Shown here in pieces: positions 1 to 8,314 of a stretch of 64,000 bases of DNA. The position numbers were made by a program, and so were the translations under genes. The stretch comes from Amycolatopsis japonica (GTDB lineage: Bacteria; Actinomycetota; Actinomycetes; Mycobacteriales; Pseudonocardiaceae), in assembly GCF_000732925.1 (NCBI RefSeq), contig NZ_CP008953.1:7681001-7745000 (forward strand), given 5' to 3'. The number at the start of each line of letters is the position of its first letter. Position 1 is the first letter of the stretch. The notes beneath the pieces were generated by a model that saw nothing but the letters and a program-made list of their open reading frames with translations, did no database searches and was not told the DNA's origin.

Positions 1-65
1 GGGTACTCCCCCGGCCCGTTCGTCACCCGTTGTGCAATCTGACCGATGAAATCAGGAAAGCGTTG

Positions 66-662
66 TCAGGAAACAAGTCCACGGCGGAATCCGTGGGCGA
101 CCGCCTGAGCGCGGTCCCGAACGCCGAGCTTGCGGAACAAGCGGCGCGCATGGGTCTTCACGGTGTCTTCGGACAGGTACAGCTCGCGGCCGATCTGTCC
201 GTTGCTCTTGCCCTGGCTCATCCCGCGGAGCACCTGGAGCTCGCGCTCGGTGAGCTGGACGCCGGGGTCGGACGGCTGGCGCGGCGCCGGCACCGAGGTG
301 CTGGCGAGCGTGTGCGCCAGTGCGGCGACCAGCTCGGGACGCGAGGCGTCCCAGCGCAGGTAGCCGCGCGCGCCGCCGGCGATGGCGGCGGCGATGCTGC
401 CCGCGTCGTCCGGGGCGCCGAACACGATCACGTTCGCTTGGGGGTTCGCAGAGACGAGCCGCCGGGTGGCTTCGACGCCAGTCGGGACAGCGCGCTGGGT
501 TCCGACCAGCACGACGTCGACCGGCTGACGGGAGTACCGGGCCAGCAGCTCGTCACCGTGCGCTACGCAGTCGATGCGACTGACCCCTGGGACCGCGGAC
601 ATCACTCGAGTGAGCCCTTCGCGGACACTGCGTCGGTCGTCGCAGATCAAGACCGTCGTCAC
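66..662 (-). CDS. bldM: BldM-like atypical response regulator (LuxR-type HTH)
   Basis: Transcription factor resembling BldM of Streptomyces. The receiver-like domain (about residues 1-120) keeps Asp8-Asp9, but the position of the phospho-acceptor aspartate is Gly54 (VDVVLVGTQ) and the usual lysine region reads YLRWDAS, so phosphorylation is unlikely. A LuxR/GerE helix-turn-helix covers residues 137-198, with TERELQVLRGMSQG and SEDTVKTHARRLF. The start is GTG, preceded by GGAAGG. Its neighbours, a whiB3/whiD gene and groESL, match the bldM-whiD-groESL neighbourhood I recall from Streptomyces. A developmental role is inferred from that family. It is probably transcribed separately from the gene upstream, since 140 bp separate them. 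Confidence 0.8.
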   Translation of the reverse strand: MTTVLICDDRRSVREGLTRVMSAVPGVSRIDCVAHGDELLARYSRQPVDVVLVGTQRAVPTGVEATRRLVSANPQANVIVFGAPDDAGSIAAAIAGGARGYLRWDASRPELVAALAHTLASTSVPAPRQPSDPGVQLTERELQVLRGMSQGKSNGQIGRELYLSEDTVKTHARRLFRKLGVRDRAQAVAHGFRRGLVS

Positions 663-705
663 GGGGTTTCCTTCCTGCAGCCGGGTGACATTCCACTTCC
701 CCTAT

Positions 706-733
706 CGGACGCTTTAGCCCGAACCTTGACACG
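706..733 (-). promoter_or_regulatory. Possible BldN-type ECF sigma promoter upstream of bldM
   Basis: On the minus strand CGTGTC is followed after exactly 16 nt by CGTCCG, about 45-70 nt upstream of the bldM start. The known BldN-type consensus is close to CGTAAC-N16-CGTTGA, and Streptomyces bldM is a BldN target. The spacing fits but the hexamers match only in part, so this is a weak suggestion. Confidence 0.22.
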
Positions 734-802
734 ATCCGGTGGCTTTTTTTGAAAGTTCTTAGCCCGGTTGCCGGAATGGGCCCTCCAACAGGCTAGACGC
801 CC

Positions 803-1642
803 TCAGAGGGGGACCCACGGAGATTCCCGGGCGAGCCACCTCCCGCAAGGATCCGCATGCCGTAACACTGCGTGCAACAGTTCGGCACTTCTGGATCGAT
901 ACTCATCGGCGTGTCCTGCCCCGAAGTCCGCCTCGAGCAGGCACGCCACCCACAGAAGTGAATTGAATTCGTATTTCTCGGCGGTTTCGCGCGCGGTCTC
1001 TACCAGCGCTTTCGCGCGATCCCGCTCAGCGGAACCGCCATTCGCGATCGTCACGGCGAGTACAAGGCTCGATTTGACGACATGTCGGCACGCGCCCCTG
1101 GCATGCGCGGTTTCCCACGCCATTTCCGCCGGCGCGATGGCCGCCCCGGAAATGTTACCCGCCAGTTCGATTTCCGCGCCCACCCAACCGGCCCTGGTCC
1201 GGGTCCGCCAGTTGCCGCAGTGCACGTCCGCACGCGCGACCAACCGCCGGGCGGCGGTCAGCCTGCCGCGCCCGAGATTGTCCGCCGCGAGCCCCAGGAG
1301 GGCGTCCGCCCGCGCGCCCTCGGCGTCCAGACCGTCGGGGTCGGGCTCGCCTGGCGGCTCCGTGATCACCAGCGCGAGCGCCTCGCCGTCGAGGACGAGG
1401 GCCGCCGCGTGCCCGCCCAACTGCCGCCGATGCGACGCCAGCGTGCTCGCGGCCAGCGACGCGAACACCGGGCCACCGTTCGCGCGCAACCCGTTCAGCA
1501 GGGTGGCCGCCGCCGCGTACCGGCCGCGGGCACCGAGCCCGATCGCGGCGAGCAGCCGTCCGCGAGGCGACGCGGGCACCGCGAACGGGTCCGGCGGCGG
1601 CACGCCGTCACCGAACGCGGCGGACCGCAAGGACGATTCCAT
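803..1642 (-). CDS. Alpha-helical repeat protein of unknown function
   Basis: A 279-residue, alanine- and leucine-rich protein. The pattern of paired helices from about residue 30 to 265 looks TPR-like, but I cannot assign a named family. There is no signal peptide or membrane segment, so it is probably cytoplasmic. The ATG start is preceded by AAAGGA. It lies 9 nt downstream of the MerR-type regulator gene and 140 nt upstream of bldM, so it is probably co-transcribed with the regulator. The M. tuberculosis gene Rv3415c sits at a similar place between sigD and whiB3. Correspondence to it is a positional guess. Confidence 0.6.
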   Translation of the reverse strand: MESSLRSAAFGDGVPPPDPFAVPASPRGRLLAAIGLGARGRYAAAATLLNGLRANGGPVFASLAASTLASHRRQLGGHAAALVLDGEALALVITEPPGEPDPDGLDAEGARADALLGLAADNLGRGRLTAARRLVARADVHCGNWRTRTRAGWVGAEIELAGNISGAAIAPAEMAWETAHARGACRHVVKSSLVLAVTIANGGSAERDRAKALVETARETAEKYEFNSLLWVACLLEADFGAGHADEYRSRSAELLHAVLRHADPCGRWLARESPWVPL

Positions 1643-1651
1643 GCGTCCTTT

Positions 1652-2605
1652 CTATCGCCTCGCACCGACAAGAACGTGCTCGATCCGGTCGGCTGCGGTC
1701 GTCAGTTCGCCGAGCAGTTCGATCTTGTCCGGGAGCGTGGCGGGATCCCAGCCGGGACCGCACGCGAACAGCCTGCTGCGCTGACGGCCGCGGGACACCC
1801 TGGCGAACAGGCGCGGGTCCGCGGTCGCCCGCCGCCCCGACCACAGGACGACCGCCGCCGGGACACTGCGGCGGACGGTCACCGCGAGTACTTCGGCGGG
1901 CAGGGACGCCCCGAACAGCTGGGCGCCGATCCGACGTCCCGCCAGCGCCGCGGCGAGGGCGTACATCGGCATGTTGTCGCGCTCGTCGGGGACGCAGGTC
2001 AGCAGGACCGGGCGTTGGTTACGCGGCTCGCGGAGCACCGGCGTCGCGCGGACGAGGGCGGCGTACACGCATTCGGCGAGCAGGTACTCGACCTCCGCTC
2101 CGGCGCTCACCCCGCGCCAGCGCGCACCGAGTGCGGTCAGGACCGGCGACACGACACCGGTCCAGGCCGGCAGGACGCCGAGTTCGCGGATCGTGTCGGC
2201 GAGCATGCGCTGGACCGCGCCGAAATCCATCGCGAGCGCGGCCGTGCTCAACCGCCTGGCGAGGCGGGACGGGACGTCGTGATCTTCGGCGGCCGGCGCG
2301 GCGGCCTGCTCCGCCACTTGGACGACGGCGGATTCCGGGGGCTCCGTCGCCATCCTGGGCATCTGCTCAAGTGCGTACTTCGCCGCTTCAGCCGTCGAGG
2401 CGCCGCGAAGGAGCGCGCGCTGCATCAGTTCGAGACGGCCGATGTCGGAGCTGCCGTAGCGGCGGTGACGGCCGTTGGTGTGGCGGCTCGGCCCTACGCC
2501 GTATCTGCGGTCCCAGGTGCGCAGGGTGGACGGTGCGACCCCGAGCCGGCGAGCGACGGAGGCCACCGGCAGGGTGGGTTCTTCACTGCTCGTCCGAGAT
2601 CCCAC
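1652..2605 (-). CDS. MerR-family regulator with B12-binding-like C-terminal domain
   Basis: The N-terminus carries a MerR-type winged helix (LPVASVARRLGVAPSTLRTWD followed by RRYG; the motif SARRLGV is not present as such but VARRLGV is). The rest resembles the helical and Rossmann parts of cobalamin-binding regulators (MAMDFG region, then LLTCVPDERDNM and ALAAALAGRRIG). The cobalamin-ligand histidine motif is not evident, because the equivalent stretch reads VPDERDN, so B12 binding is doubtful. I chose the GTG at 2605 because it directly precedes the HTH. An ATG at 2668 and a TTG at 2713 lie in frame upstream with no better ribosome site. It heads the leftward group ending in bldM and is divergent from whiB3, so it may regulate either. 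Confidence 0.65.
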   Translation of the reverse strand: MGSRTSSEEPTLPVASVARRLGVAPSTLRTWDRRYGVGPSRHTNGRHRRYGSSDIGRLELMQRALLRGASTAEAAKYALEQMPRMATEPPESAVVQVAEQAAAPAAEDHDVPSRLARRLSTAALAMDFGAVQRMLADTIRELGVLPAWTGVVSPVLTALGARWRGVSAGAEVEYLLAECVYAALVRATPVLREPRNQRPVLLTCVPDERDNMPMYALAAALAGRRIGAQLFGASLPAEVLAVTVRRSVPAAVVLWSGRRATADPRLFARVSRGRQRSRLFACGPGWDPATLPDKIELLGELTTAADRIEHVLVGARR

Positions 2606-2814
2606 TCGACCCAATATCCAGGCAGGCCGGGACAGGGGCAACCGGAGCGGAAAGTACGGCTCACACATCCGGGGGATGCCTAACGGCTGAATCGTCTTGA
2701 ATCTCTTGAACAAGTATTGGCGCGCTTCTAACGTTACCGCCGTTGCACCGAATGGAGTATCCGCAGCGCAGCAGAGCAGGTAAACGCTTCGACCGGATGA
2801 CGGAGGCGGTCAGG

Positions 2815-3117
2815 ATGGCGGACACACGCAGGCTCCCGGGGCCCAACGCGGATGTATGGGACTGGCAGCTCGAAGGGTCGTGCCGAGGCATGGACAGCGC
2901 GTCCTTCTTTCACCCTGACGGCGAGCGCGGGCCGGCCAGAGCCCGCCGCGAGGCGCGGGCCAAAGCCGTGTGCCTGGCCTGCCCGGTACTGGCGATGTGC
3001 CGGAACCACGCACTCGCCGTGCACGAGCCGTACGGGATCTGGGGCGGGCTGTCGGAATCGGAACGCGAGCACATCATCAAGGCGGACAAGCGCCAATTGA
3101 GCATGTCGAACGGCTGA
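2815..3117 (+). CDS. whiB3: WhiB-family iron-sulfur transcription factor (WhiB3/WhiD type)
   Basis: A 100-residue WhiB-like protein. Four cysteines for a 4Fe-4S cluster are visible in GSCRGMD, AVCLACPV and AMCRNH, and the turn motif reads GIWGGLSE. The N-terminal stretch LPGPNADVWDWQL and the segment FFHPDGERG match M. tuberculosis WhiB3 and Streptomyces WhiD closely. The ATG at 2815 has GGAGG 8 nt upstream. Longer in-frame starts at 2743 and 2797 lack such a site and the extra residues are not conserved. Family knowledge: WhiB proteins sense redox signals and bind sigma factor region 4 to control transcription. Position next to groEL, convergent with it, is as in M. tuberculosis. Confidence 0.9.
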   Translation: MADTRRLPGPNADVWDWQLEGSCRGMDSASFFHPDGERGPARARREARAKAVCLACPVLAMCRNHALAVHEPYGIWGGLSESEREHIIKADKRQLSMSNG

Positions 3118-3135
3118 TCCGGCCGAGTCGGCAAC

Positions 3136-3174
3136 GCGGAAGGGCGGCATCCGGGTGGGGTGCCGCCCTTCCGC
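3136..3174 (+). terminator. Hairpin terminator after whiB3
   Basis: A perfect 14-bp stem, GCGGAAGGGCGGCA at 3136-3149 pairing with 3161-3174, lies 18 nt after the whiB3 stop. There is no U-tract. Confidence 0.7.
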
Positions 3175-3187
3175 ATGTCCGGGCACC

Positions 3188-3322
3188 GGATCGCGATTAG
3201 CCCGCGAAACGCAGGTCAGCGCGGGAGCACCGTCAGATCGCAGTTAGCCCGCGAAAGTCGCTCTGCCCGCGGACGCGCCCCACCTCGGCGCCGGATCGCG
3301 TTTCGCGGGCTAAACGCGATCC
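3188..3322. repeat. Cluster of three 30-bp TTTAGC palindromic elements
   Basis: Copies at 3188-3217 (CC centre), 3235-3264 (CC centre) and 3293-3322 (GG centre) lie between convergent whiB3 and groEL. The third is the most symmetrical: halves GGATCGCGTTTCGC and GCTAAACGCGATCC around GG. The first two combine unlike halves, for example GGATCGCGATTAGC with GCGAAACGCAGGTC. They belong to the window-wide family described in the findings. Confidence 0.85.
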
Positions 3323-3346
3323 GGGCGCGGGAGAGGGGCGGGAAAG

Positions 3347-3383
3347 CAAAACGGGGCGGCCCTCCGAGTGGAGTGCCGCCCCG
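3347..3383 (-). terminator. Rho-independent terminator of groES-groEL
   Basis: Read on the minus strand, CGGGGCGGC pairs with GCCGCCCCG (3352-3360 with 3375-3383) and is followed by TTTT (3348-3351), just downstream of the groEL stop. Confidence 0.75.
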
Positions 3384-3396
3384 CTTCGGGGTGGAA

Positions 3397-5010
3397 CTAG
3401 TGCGCGTGGCCGTGACCGGCCGCGGCGGGCTCCTCCTCGACCGGCTTCTCGACGACGGAGCTCTCCGTCGTGAGCACGAGCCGGGCGATGGAAGCGGCGT
3501 TCGCCACCGCGGACCGGGTCACCTTGACCGGGTCGACGATGCCGGCGGCCAGCAGGTCGGTGAGCTCACCGGTGGCGGCGTTGAAGCCGTGCCCCCAGTT
3601 CTGCTCCTGGACCTTGTTCACGATGACCGCACCCTCGTGGCCCGCGTTGGTCGCGATCCAGAACAGCGGGGCGGACAGCGCGTCGCGGACGATGCGCACA
3701 CCGGTCGCTTCGTCGCCCTCGAGGCCGAGGCCGCCGTCGAGCTCCTTGACCGCGTGCACGAGAGCCGAGCCACCGCCGGGCAGGATGCCCTCTTCGACGG
3801 CCGCCTTGGTCGAAGCCACGGCGTCCTCGATGCGGTGCTTGCGCTCGTTCAGCTCGGTCTCGGTGGCCGCGCCGACCTTGATCACCGCGACACCGCCGCC
3901 GAGCTTCGCCAGCCGCTCCTGCAGCTTTTCGCGGTCCCAGTCGGAGTCGGTGTTCTCGATCTCCTTGCGGATCTGCGCGACACGGCCCGCGATGTCGTCC
4001 TTGGTGCCGGCACCGTCGACGAGCGTGGTGTCGTCCTTGGTGACGACGATCCGGCGGGCGTTGCCCAGCTGGGCCAGCGTGGTCTCGGACAGCTTGTGCC
4101 CGATCTCGGCCGAGATGACCTCACCGCCGGTGACGACCGCGAGGTCGTCCAGGAACGCCTTGCGGCGGTCGCCGAAGAACGGCGCCTTGACCGCGACGGC
4201 GGTGATCGTCTTGCGCAGCGAGTTCACCACGAGGGTGGACAGCGCTTCGCCGTCGACGTCCTCGGCGATGATCAGCAGCGGCTTCTTGGCCTCGACGACC
4301 TTCTCCAGCACCGGGAGCAGGTCGGCCAGCGACGAGATCTTCTCGCGGACGAGCAGGATGTAGGCGTCCTCGAGGATCGCCTTCTGCTCCTCCGGGTTGG
4401 TCGCGAAGTGCGCCGAGAGGAAGCCCTTGTCGAACTGGACACCCTCGGTGATCACGAGCTCGGTCGCCAGCGTGGACGACTCCTCGATCGTGATGACGCC
4501 GTCTTCGCCGACCCGCTCGACGGCCTCGCCGAGCAGGGCGCCGATGGCCGCGTCACGCGAGGTGACGGTGCCGACCTGGGCGATGTTGTCGCGGCCCTTG
4601 ACCGGGGTCGCCTTCTCCTTGAGCACCGCGATGACCTTCTCCGCGGCTGCCTCGATGCCACGGCCGACGGCGGTCGGGTTGGCACCGGCGGCGACGTTGC
4701 GCAGGCCGACCTTCACCAGCGACTGCGCGAGCACGGTCGCGGTCGTGGTGCCGTCACCGGCGACGTCGTTGGTCTTGGTGGCGACGCTCTTGGCGAGCTG
4801 GGCGCCGAGGTTCTCGAACGGGTCGTCGAGCTCGATCTCGCGAGCGACGGTGACGCCGTCGAGGGTGATGGTCGGGCCACCGAACTTCTTGTCGAGCACG
4901 ACGTGGCGACCGCGCGGGCCGAGGGTGACCTTGACCGCGTCGGCGAGCTTGTTCACCCCGCGCTCGAGCGCGCGACGAGCGTCCTCGTCGAAACTGATCT
5001 GCTTGGGCAT
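3397..5010 (-). CDS. groEL: 60-kDa chaperonin GroEL
   Basis: Full-length chaperonin of 537 residues; folds proteins in an ATP-driven double-ring cage with GroES as lid. Conserved stretches include LGPRGRHVVLDKKFG, GDGTTTATVLAQ and the equatorial domain motif GGGVAVIKVGA. The C-terminus ends GHGHAH, a histidine-containing tail seen in actinobacterial GroEL1, whereas GroEL2 and E. coli GroEL carry Gly-Met tails. It lies 100 nt downstream of groES in one operon, as groEL1 does in mycobacteria. A second groEL elsewhere in the genome is expected but not in view. Confidence 0.97.
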   Translation of the reverse strand: MPKQISFDEDARRALERGVNKLADAVKVTLGPRGRHVVLDKKFGGPTITLDGVTVAREIELDDPFENLGAQLAKSVATKTNDVAGDGTTTATVLAQSLVKVGLRNVAAGANPTAVGRGIEAAAEKVIAVLKEKATPVKGRDNIAQVGTVTSRDAAIGALLGEAVERVGEDGVITIEESSTLATELVITEGVQFDKGFLSAHFATNPEEQKAILEDAYILLVREKISSLADLLPVLEKVVEAKKPLLIIAEDVDGEALSTLVVNSLRKTITAVAVKAPFFGDRRKAFLDDLAVVTGGEVISAEIGHKLSETTLAQLGNARRIVVTKDDTTLVDGAGTKDDIAGRVAQIRKEIENTDSDWDREKLQERLAKLGGGVAVIKVGAATETELNERKHRIEDAVASTKAAVEEGILPGGGSALVHAVKELDGGLGLEGDEATGVRIVRDALSAPLFWIATNAGHEGAVIVNKVQEQNWGHGFNAATGELTDLLAAGIVDPVKVTRSAVANAASIARLVLTTESSVVEKPVEEEPAAAGHGHAH

Positions 5011-5055
5011 GGCCTGTTCCGCTTACCTTCCAGTTCTAAAGCTCGGAAAACACGA

Positions 5056-5091
5056 ACGCCCCGTTCCCCGGCAATGCGGGGCCCGGGGCGT
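5056..5091 (-). other. Hairpin between groES and groEL
   Basis: ACGCCCCG (5056-5063) pairs with CGGGGCGT (5084-5091) in the 100-nt gap between the two chaperonin genes. It lacks a U-tract. It may be a partial terminator or an mRNA-stabilising or processing hairpin that sets the groES:groEL ratio. That role is inference. Confidence 0.5.
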
Positions 5092-5110
5092 CATGCGCTG
5101 AGAGCGGACG

Positions 5111-5404
5111 TCAGTTGATGACGGCCAGCACGTCGCGAGCGGAAAGGATCAAGTAGTCCTCACCGTTGTACTTCACTTCGGTGCCGCCGTACTTGGAGTA
5201 GATGACGACGTCGCCGACGGAAACGTCGAGCGGGACGCGGTTGCCCTTGTCGTCGATGCGGCCCGGGCCCACGGCCAGAACCTTGCCCTCCTGGGGCTTC
5301 TCCTTGGCGGTGTCGGGGATGACGAGGCCGGAAGCGGTCGTCTCCTCGGCCTCACTCGTCTGGACAACGATCTTGTCCTCGAGCGGCTTGATGTTCACGC
5401 TCAC
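5111..5404 (-). CDS. groES: 10-kDa co-chaperonin GroES
   Basis: The 97-residue GroES begins SVNIKPLEDKIVVQ and ends LILSARDVLAVIN, matching actinobacterial GroES throughout. The mobile loop is TTASGLVIPDTAKEKPQEG. I chose the GTG at 5404, because GGAGG lies 8 nt upstream of it. A GTG at 5419 is in frame but overlaps that ribosome site. It is the first gene of the groES-groEL operon and lies downstream of a CIRCE operator. Confidence 0.96.
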   Translation of the reverse strand: MSVNIKPLEDKIVVQTSEAEETTASGLVIPDTAKEKPQEGKVLAVGPGRIDDKGNRVPLDVSVGDVVIYSKYGGTEVKYNGEDYLILSARDVLAVIN

Positions 5405-5503
5405 CGGGTTGACCTCCACGGTCGTCGAAAGCGTTGGCAGGATGAGTTACGGCTCCTACCACCCCCGCCGTCGCGGGTGCCGGGGCGTGTTCGGGCCGTG
5501 CAA

Positions 5504-5530
5504 TTAGCACTCTAGCCATGTGAGTGCCAG
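5504..5530. promoter_or_regulatory. CIRCE operator (HrcA site) for groES-groEL
   Basis: TTAGCACTC (5504-5512), a 9-nt spacer, then GAGTGCCAG (5522-5530). The left arm matches the CIRCE consensus exactly and the right arm matches 7 of 9 positions of GAGTGCTAA. It lies 100 nt upstream of the groES start, where HrcA would repress transcription. Confidence 0.9.
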
Positions 5531-5602
5531 CTTCGCAAGGAGGGGCCGCTCACCTTGTCCGCGAGCCCCTGACCGGCCGTTTTGTTCCGTCCCCGTTCCA
5601 CC

Positions 5603-5632
5603 GGAGCGCGTTTAGCCCGCGAAACGCAGGTC
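5603..5632. repeat. 30-bp TTTAGC palindromic element supplying a stop codon
   Basis: Halves GGAGCGCGTTTAGC and GCGAAACGCAGGTC around CC. The last six codons of the leftward HAD gene (D-L-R-F-A-G) and its TAA stop lie in this element, or abut it. Confidence 0.85.
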
Positions 5633-6262
5633 GGCGAGGTCGGTCACCAGGGCATCGGGAGCGAGGGCGGCGAGGGCCCGGCGCTTCGCCGGCGTCTTCG
5701 CGAGAGCGATCGAGGCGACACCGGCGGCGCGTGCGGCCAGGATGTCCGCCGCCGAGTCGCCGACCATGACGCACTGCCCCGGCGACGTGCCGAGTGCCTT
5801 CACCGCCGCGTCGAGGAGCGCGGGCTCGGGCTTCAGCCGCGCCGGGTCGCTCGTCGTCCGCGCGCTGATCCCGCGAACGAGCTCGGCGAGGTCGTGCAGC
5901 CCCAGGAACGCCCGGACCGCGTCGACGGAGTTGTTGCTGACGATCGTCACCGTGAACCCCTGCGCACGCCAGTCACGCAGCACGTCCGCGACACCGGGCG
6001 ACGGCGAGACCTGCGCGACGGCCTCCCCCTCGAAACGGCTGAGCTGTCGCTCGACGACGTTCGCGGCGTTCGGCCCGCATGAGGCCGCGAACCGGAGCAC
6101 GTCGAACGGATCGGCCGAAGCGATCACCTCGGGTTCGACGAGTCGTTTCAGCCTGTCGGCCACCTCCCTCGCCGGAAGCCGGGCGAACACGTCGCACACC
6201 GGGCCGTCGAAGTCGAGGAAGACGTGGTCCTTCTCCCGCAGAAGCTCCCGCACCCCACCCAT
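5612..6262 (-). CDS. HAD-superfamily hydrolase (phosphoglycolate phosphatase-like)
   Basis: A 216-residue haloacid dehalogenase fold. Motif I is FLDFDGPVCD with the nucleophilic and acid/base aspartates, motif II is VSNNS, motif III uses the lysine in LKPEP, and motif IV is VMVGDSAADI. A helical cap lies between motifs I and II. The substrate cannot be told. The final residues DLRFAG and the TAA come from a palindromic element, and another element lies 18 nt upstream of the start, so the gene is bracketed by them. It is absent from the equivalent place in M. tuberculosis. Confidence 0.85.
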   Translation of the reverse strand: MGGVRELLREKDHVFLDFDGPVCDVFARLPAREVADRLKRLVEPEVIASADPFDVLRFAASCGPNAANVVERQLSRFEGEAVAQVSPSPGVADVLRDWRAQGFTVTIVSNNSVDAVRAFLGLHDLAELVRGISARTTSDPARLKPEPALLDAAVKALGTSPGQCVMVGDSAADILAARAAGVASIALAKTPAKRRALAALAPDALVTDLADLRFAG

Positions 6263-6279
6263 GCCCCCACCTTGCCACC

Positions 6280-6309
6280 GACCTGCGTTTAGCCCCCTAA
6301 TCGCGATCC
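6280..6309. repeat. 30-bp TTTAGC palindromic element
   Basis: Halves GACCTGCGTTTAGC and CCTAATCGCGATCC around CC. It lies in the divergent promoter region between the HAD hydrolase and amidase genes. Confidence 0.8.
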
Positions 6310-6404
6310 GGAGGGGCCTTACGGACCAAGCCGGTTTCTGGTTAGGTTCCGACCATTGGGGTCGGTCCTGTTCGAGCAGACCTAGTCACTGGGGGTATAC
6401 GCCC

Positions 6405-8300
6405 ATGCCGCGTCCCTTCCGTCCCGTTTCCCTCACGCCGCCCCGGCGCCGGTCCAGACGGACCGCCGGGCTCGCGATCCTCAGCCTCACCGCCGGACTC
6501 CTCGCCGCTGTCCCCGCTGAAGCCGCTCCGGCGGATCAACAGCGTCAGCGGGACTTCGCGGCCGCCGCGCAGGAGTTCGGCGTTCCCGAGAACGTCCTGC
6601 TCGGCGTCTCGTTCCTGGAGTCGCGTTGGGATTTCAACGCCGGCACCCCGAGCACGTCCGCCGGCTACGGCCCGATGCACCTGACCGACCTGCGCGAAGC
6701 GGGCACGGGCACGCATCACGACGACGGCGACGAGGATCCGCGCGGAGACGACGCCCGCACGGCGAAACTCCCGGTGACGCCGGCGCCGAAGCCTCCCCCG
6801 CCCGGTCTCCAGACCATCGACGAGGCGGCCACGTTGATCGGCCAGGACGTCGCGACGCTGCGCACGAACACCACGCAGAACATCCGCGGTGGCGCCGCGC
6901 TGCTGGCGAAGTACCAGCGCGAAACCGGCGACTGGAGGGCCGCCGTCGCGCGCTACAGCGGCGCGAAGGTCGCGGAGGGCGCACAGTCCTTTGCCGACGA
7001 AGTCTTCGACACGATCTCCAAGGGCGTCAGCCGCAGGACCGACGACGGCCAGAACGTCACCCTCGCCGCGTCACCGGTGAGCCCGGCGCGCGCCGAGGCG
7101 GAGGCACCGAAGACGGAGTGCCCGAAGAAGGTCTCGTGCCTTTCGGTGCCGGCGCCGTACCAGGAGCTGCCGAACAACGACTACGGCAACCACGACAAGG
7201 CGGACCGGCCGAAGAGCCAAAAGGTCGAATACATCATCATCCACGACACCGAGGGCTACTGGGACACGGCGATGGACCTCGTCCGTGACCCGACCTACGT
7301 GAGCTGGCACTACACGATCCGTTCGTCGGACGGCCAGATCGCGCAGCACGTGCCGACCAAGGACGTCGCCTGGCACGCGGGCAACTGGTACGTCAACGCG
7401 AAGTCCGTCGGCATCGAGCACGAGGGCTTCGCCGCGAAGGGCACTTGGTACACGGAGGCGATGTACCGCACGTCCGCGAAACTCGTCGGCTACCTCGCGC
7501 GGAAGTACGACATCCCGCTCGACCGCGCGCACATCCTCGGCCACGACAACGTCCCCGGCACCATCCCCTCGACCATCAAGGGCATGCACTGGGATCCGGG
7601 CCCGTACTGGGACTGGGCGCACTACTTCGACCTGATGGGCGCGCCGCTGTCCGGTTTCGGCCGCCCCGGCTCGCCGCTGGTGACCATCACGCCGGACTTC
7701 GCCACGAACCAGCCCGCGTTCACCGGCTGCGAGACCGCGGGAAAGCCTTGCCCGGCAAGGGGGTCCGGTTCGGTCGTGCTGCGCAGCGAGCCGAACGACA
7801 CGGCACCGCTGCTGAAGGACATCGGCCTGCGTCCGGACGGTTCGGCGAGCACGATGGCCGTTTCCGACATCGGCAGCCGCGCGGAGACCGGGCAGCGCTA
7901 CGTCGTCGCCGAACGGCGTGACGGCTGGACGGCGATCTGGTACCTCGGCCAGAAGGGCTGGTTCCGCGATCAGCGCACGACGAGCCCGGCGTTCGGCCTG
8001 GTCGTCACGCCGAAGCCCGGCCTGGCGACCGTGCCGGTGTTCGGCCGCGCGTATCCCGAGGCGGAGGCGTACCCGGCGAACGTGCCGGTGCAGCAGGTGA
8101 TCCCGCTGCCGTACACGTTCTCGGCCGGGCAGCGGTACTCGCTCGGCAACGTCCTCGGTTCCGAGTACTACTCGGCGACGACGTTCGACCCGGCGAACCA
8201 CGTGGTCGTCAAGGGCAAGACGAAGTACGTGCAGATCCAGTTCGGACACCGCATCGCGTTCGTGAAGGCGGACGACGTCCGGATCCTGCCCGCCGTCTGA
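6405..8300 (+). CDS. Secreted N-acetylmuramoyl-L-alanine amidase with transglycosylase-like N-terminus
   Basis: A 631-residue exported cell-wall protein. A Sec signal peptide with twin arginines (RRRSRRTAGLAILSL) ends near AEAAPA. Residues about 45-210 resemble a lysozyme/transglycosylase-like module (GVPENVLLGVSFLESRWDFN, GYGPMHLTD) broken by an acidic, proline-rich insert. An Amidase_2/PGRP domain follows, with IIHDTEGYWDTAM, SWHYTIRSSDGQIAQHV, VAWHAGNWYVN and SVGIEHEG holding the zinc-ligand histidines and catalytic glutamate. The C-terminus has SH3-like wall-binding segments (VVLRSEP, GWTAIWYLGQKGWF). The ATG has GGGGG upstream. The amidase should cut the bond between muramic acid and L-alanine. 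Whether the N-terminal module is active is unclear. Confidence 0.85.
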   Translation: MPRPFRPVSLTPPRRRSRRTAGLAILSLTAGLLAAVPAEAAPADQQRQRDFAAAAQEFGVPENVLLGVSFLESRWDFNAGTPSTSAGYGPMHLTDLREAGTGTHHDDGDEDPRGDDARTAKLPVTPAPKPPPPGLQTIDEAATLIGQDVATLRTNTTQNIRGGAALLAKYQRETGDWRAAVARYSGAKVAEGAQSFADEVFDTISKGVSRRTDDGQNVTLAASPVSPARAEAEAPKTECPKKVSCLSVPAPYQELPNNDYGNHDKADRPKSQKVEYIIIHDTEGYWDTAMDLVRDPTYVSWHYTIRSSDGQIAQHVPTKDVAWHAGNWYVNAKSVGIEHEGFAAKGTWYTEAMYRTSAKLVGYLARKYDIPLDRAHILGHDNVPGTIPSTIKGMHWDPGPYWDWAHYFDLMGAPLSGFGRPGSPLVTITPDFATNQPAFTGCETAGKPCPARGSGSVVLRSEPNDTAPLLKDIGLRPDGSASTMAVSDIGSRAETGQRYVVAERRDGWTAIWYLGQKGWFRDQRTTSPAFGLVVTPKPGLATVPVFGRAYPEAEAYPANVPVQQVIPLPYTFSAGQRYSLGNVLGSEYYSATTFDPANHVVVKGKTKYVQIQFGHRIAFVKADDVRILPAV

Positions 8301-8314
8301 ACCCGTCCCCGGGG

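Noticed and set aside
706..735. CTTTAGCCCG upstream of bldM as a palindrome copy
   Set aside because: It lacks the second half; the stretch is better considered as possible promoter sequence.
3160..5118. A 652-codon open frame antisense to groEL
   Set aside because: Same cause: composition-driven shadow of a strongly conserved gene, with no recognisable protein features.
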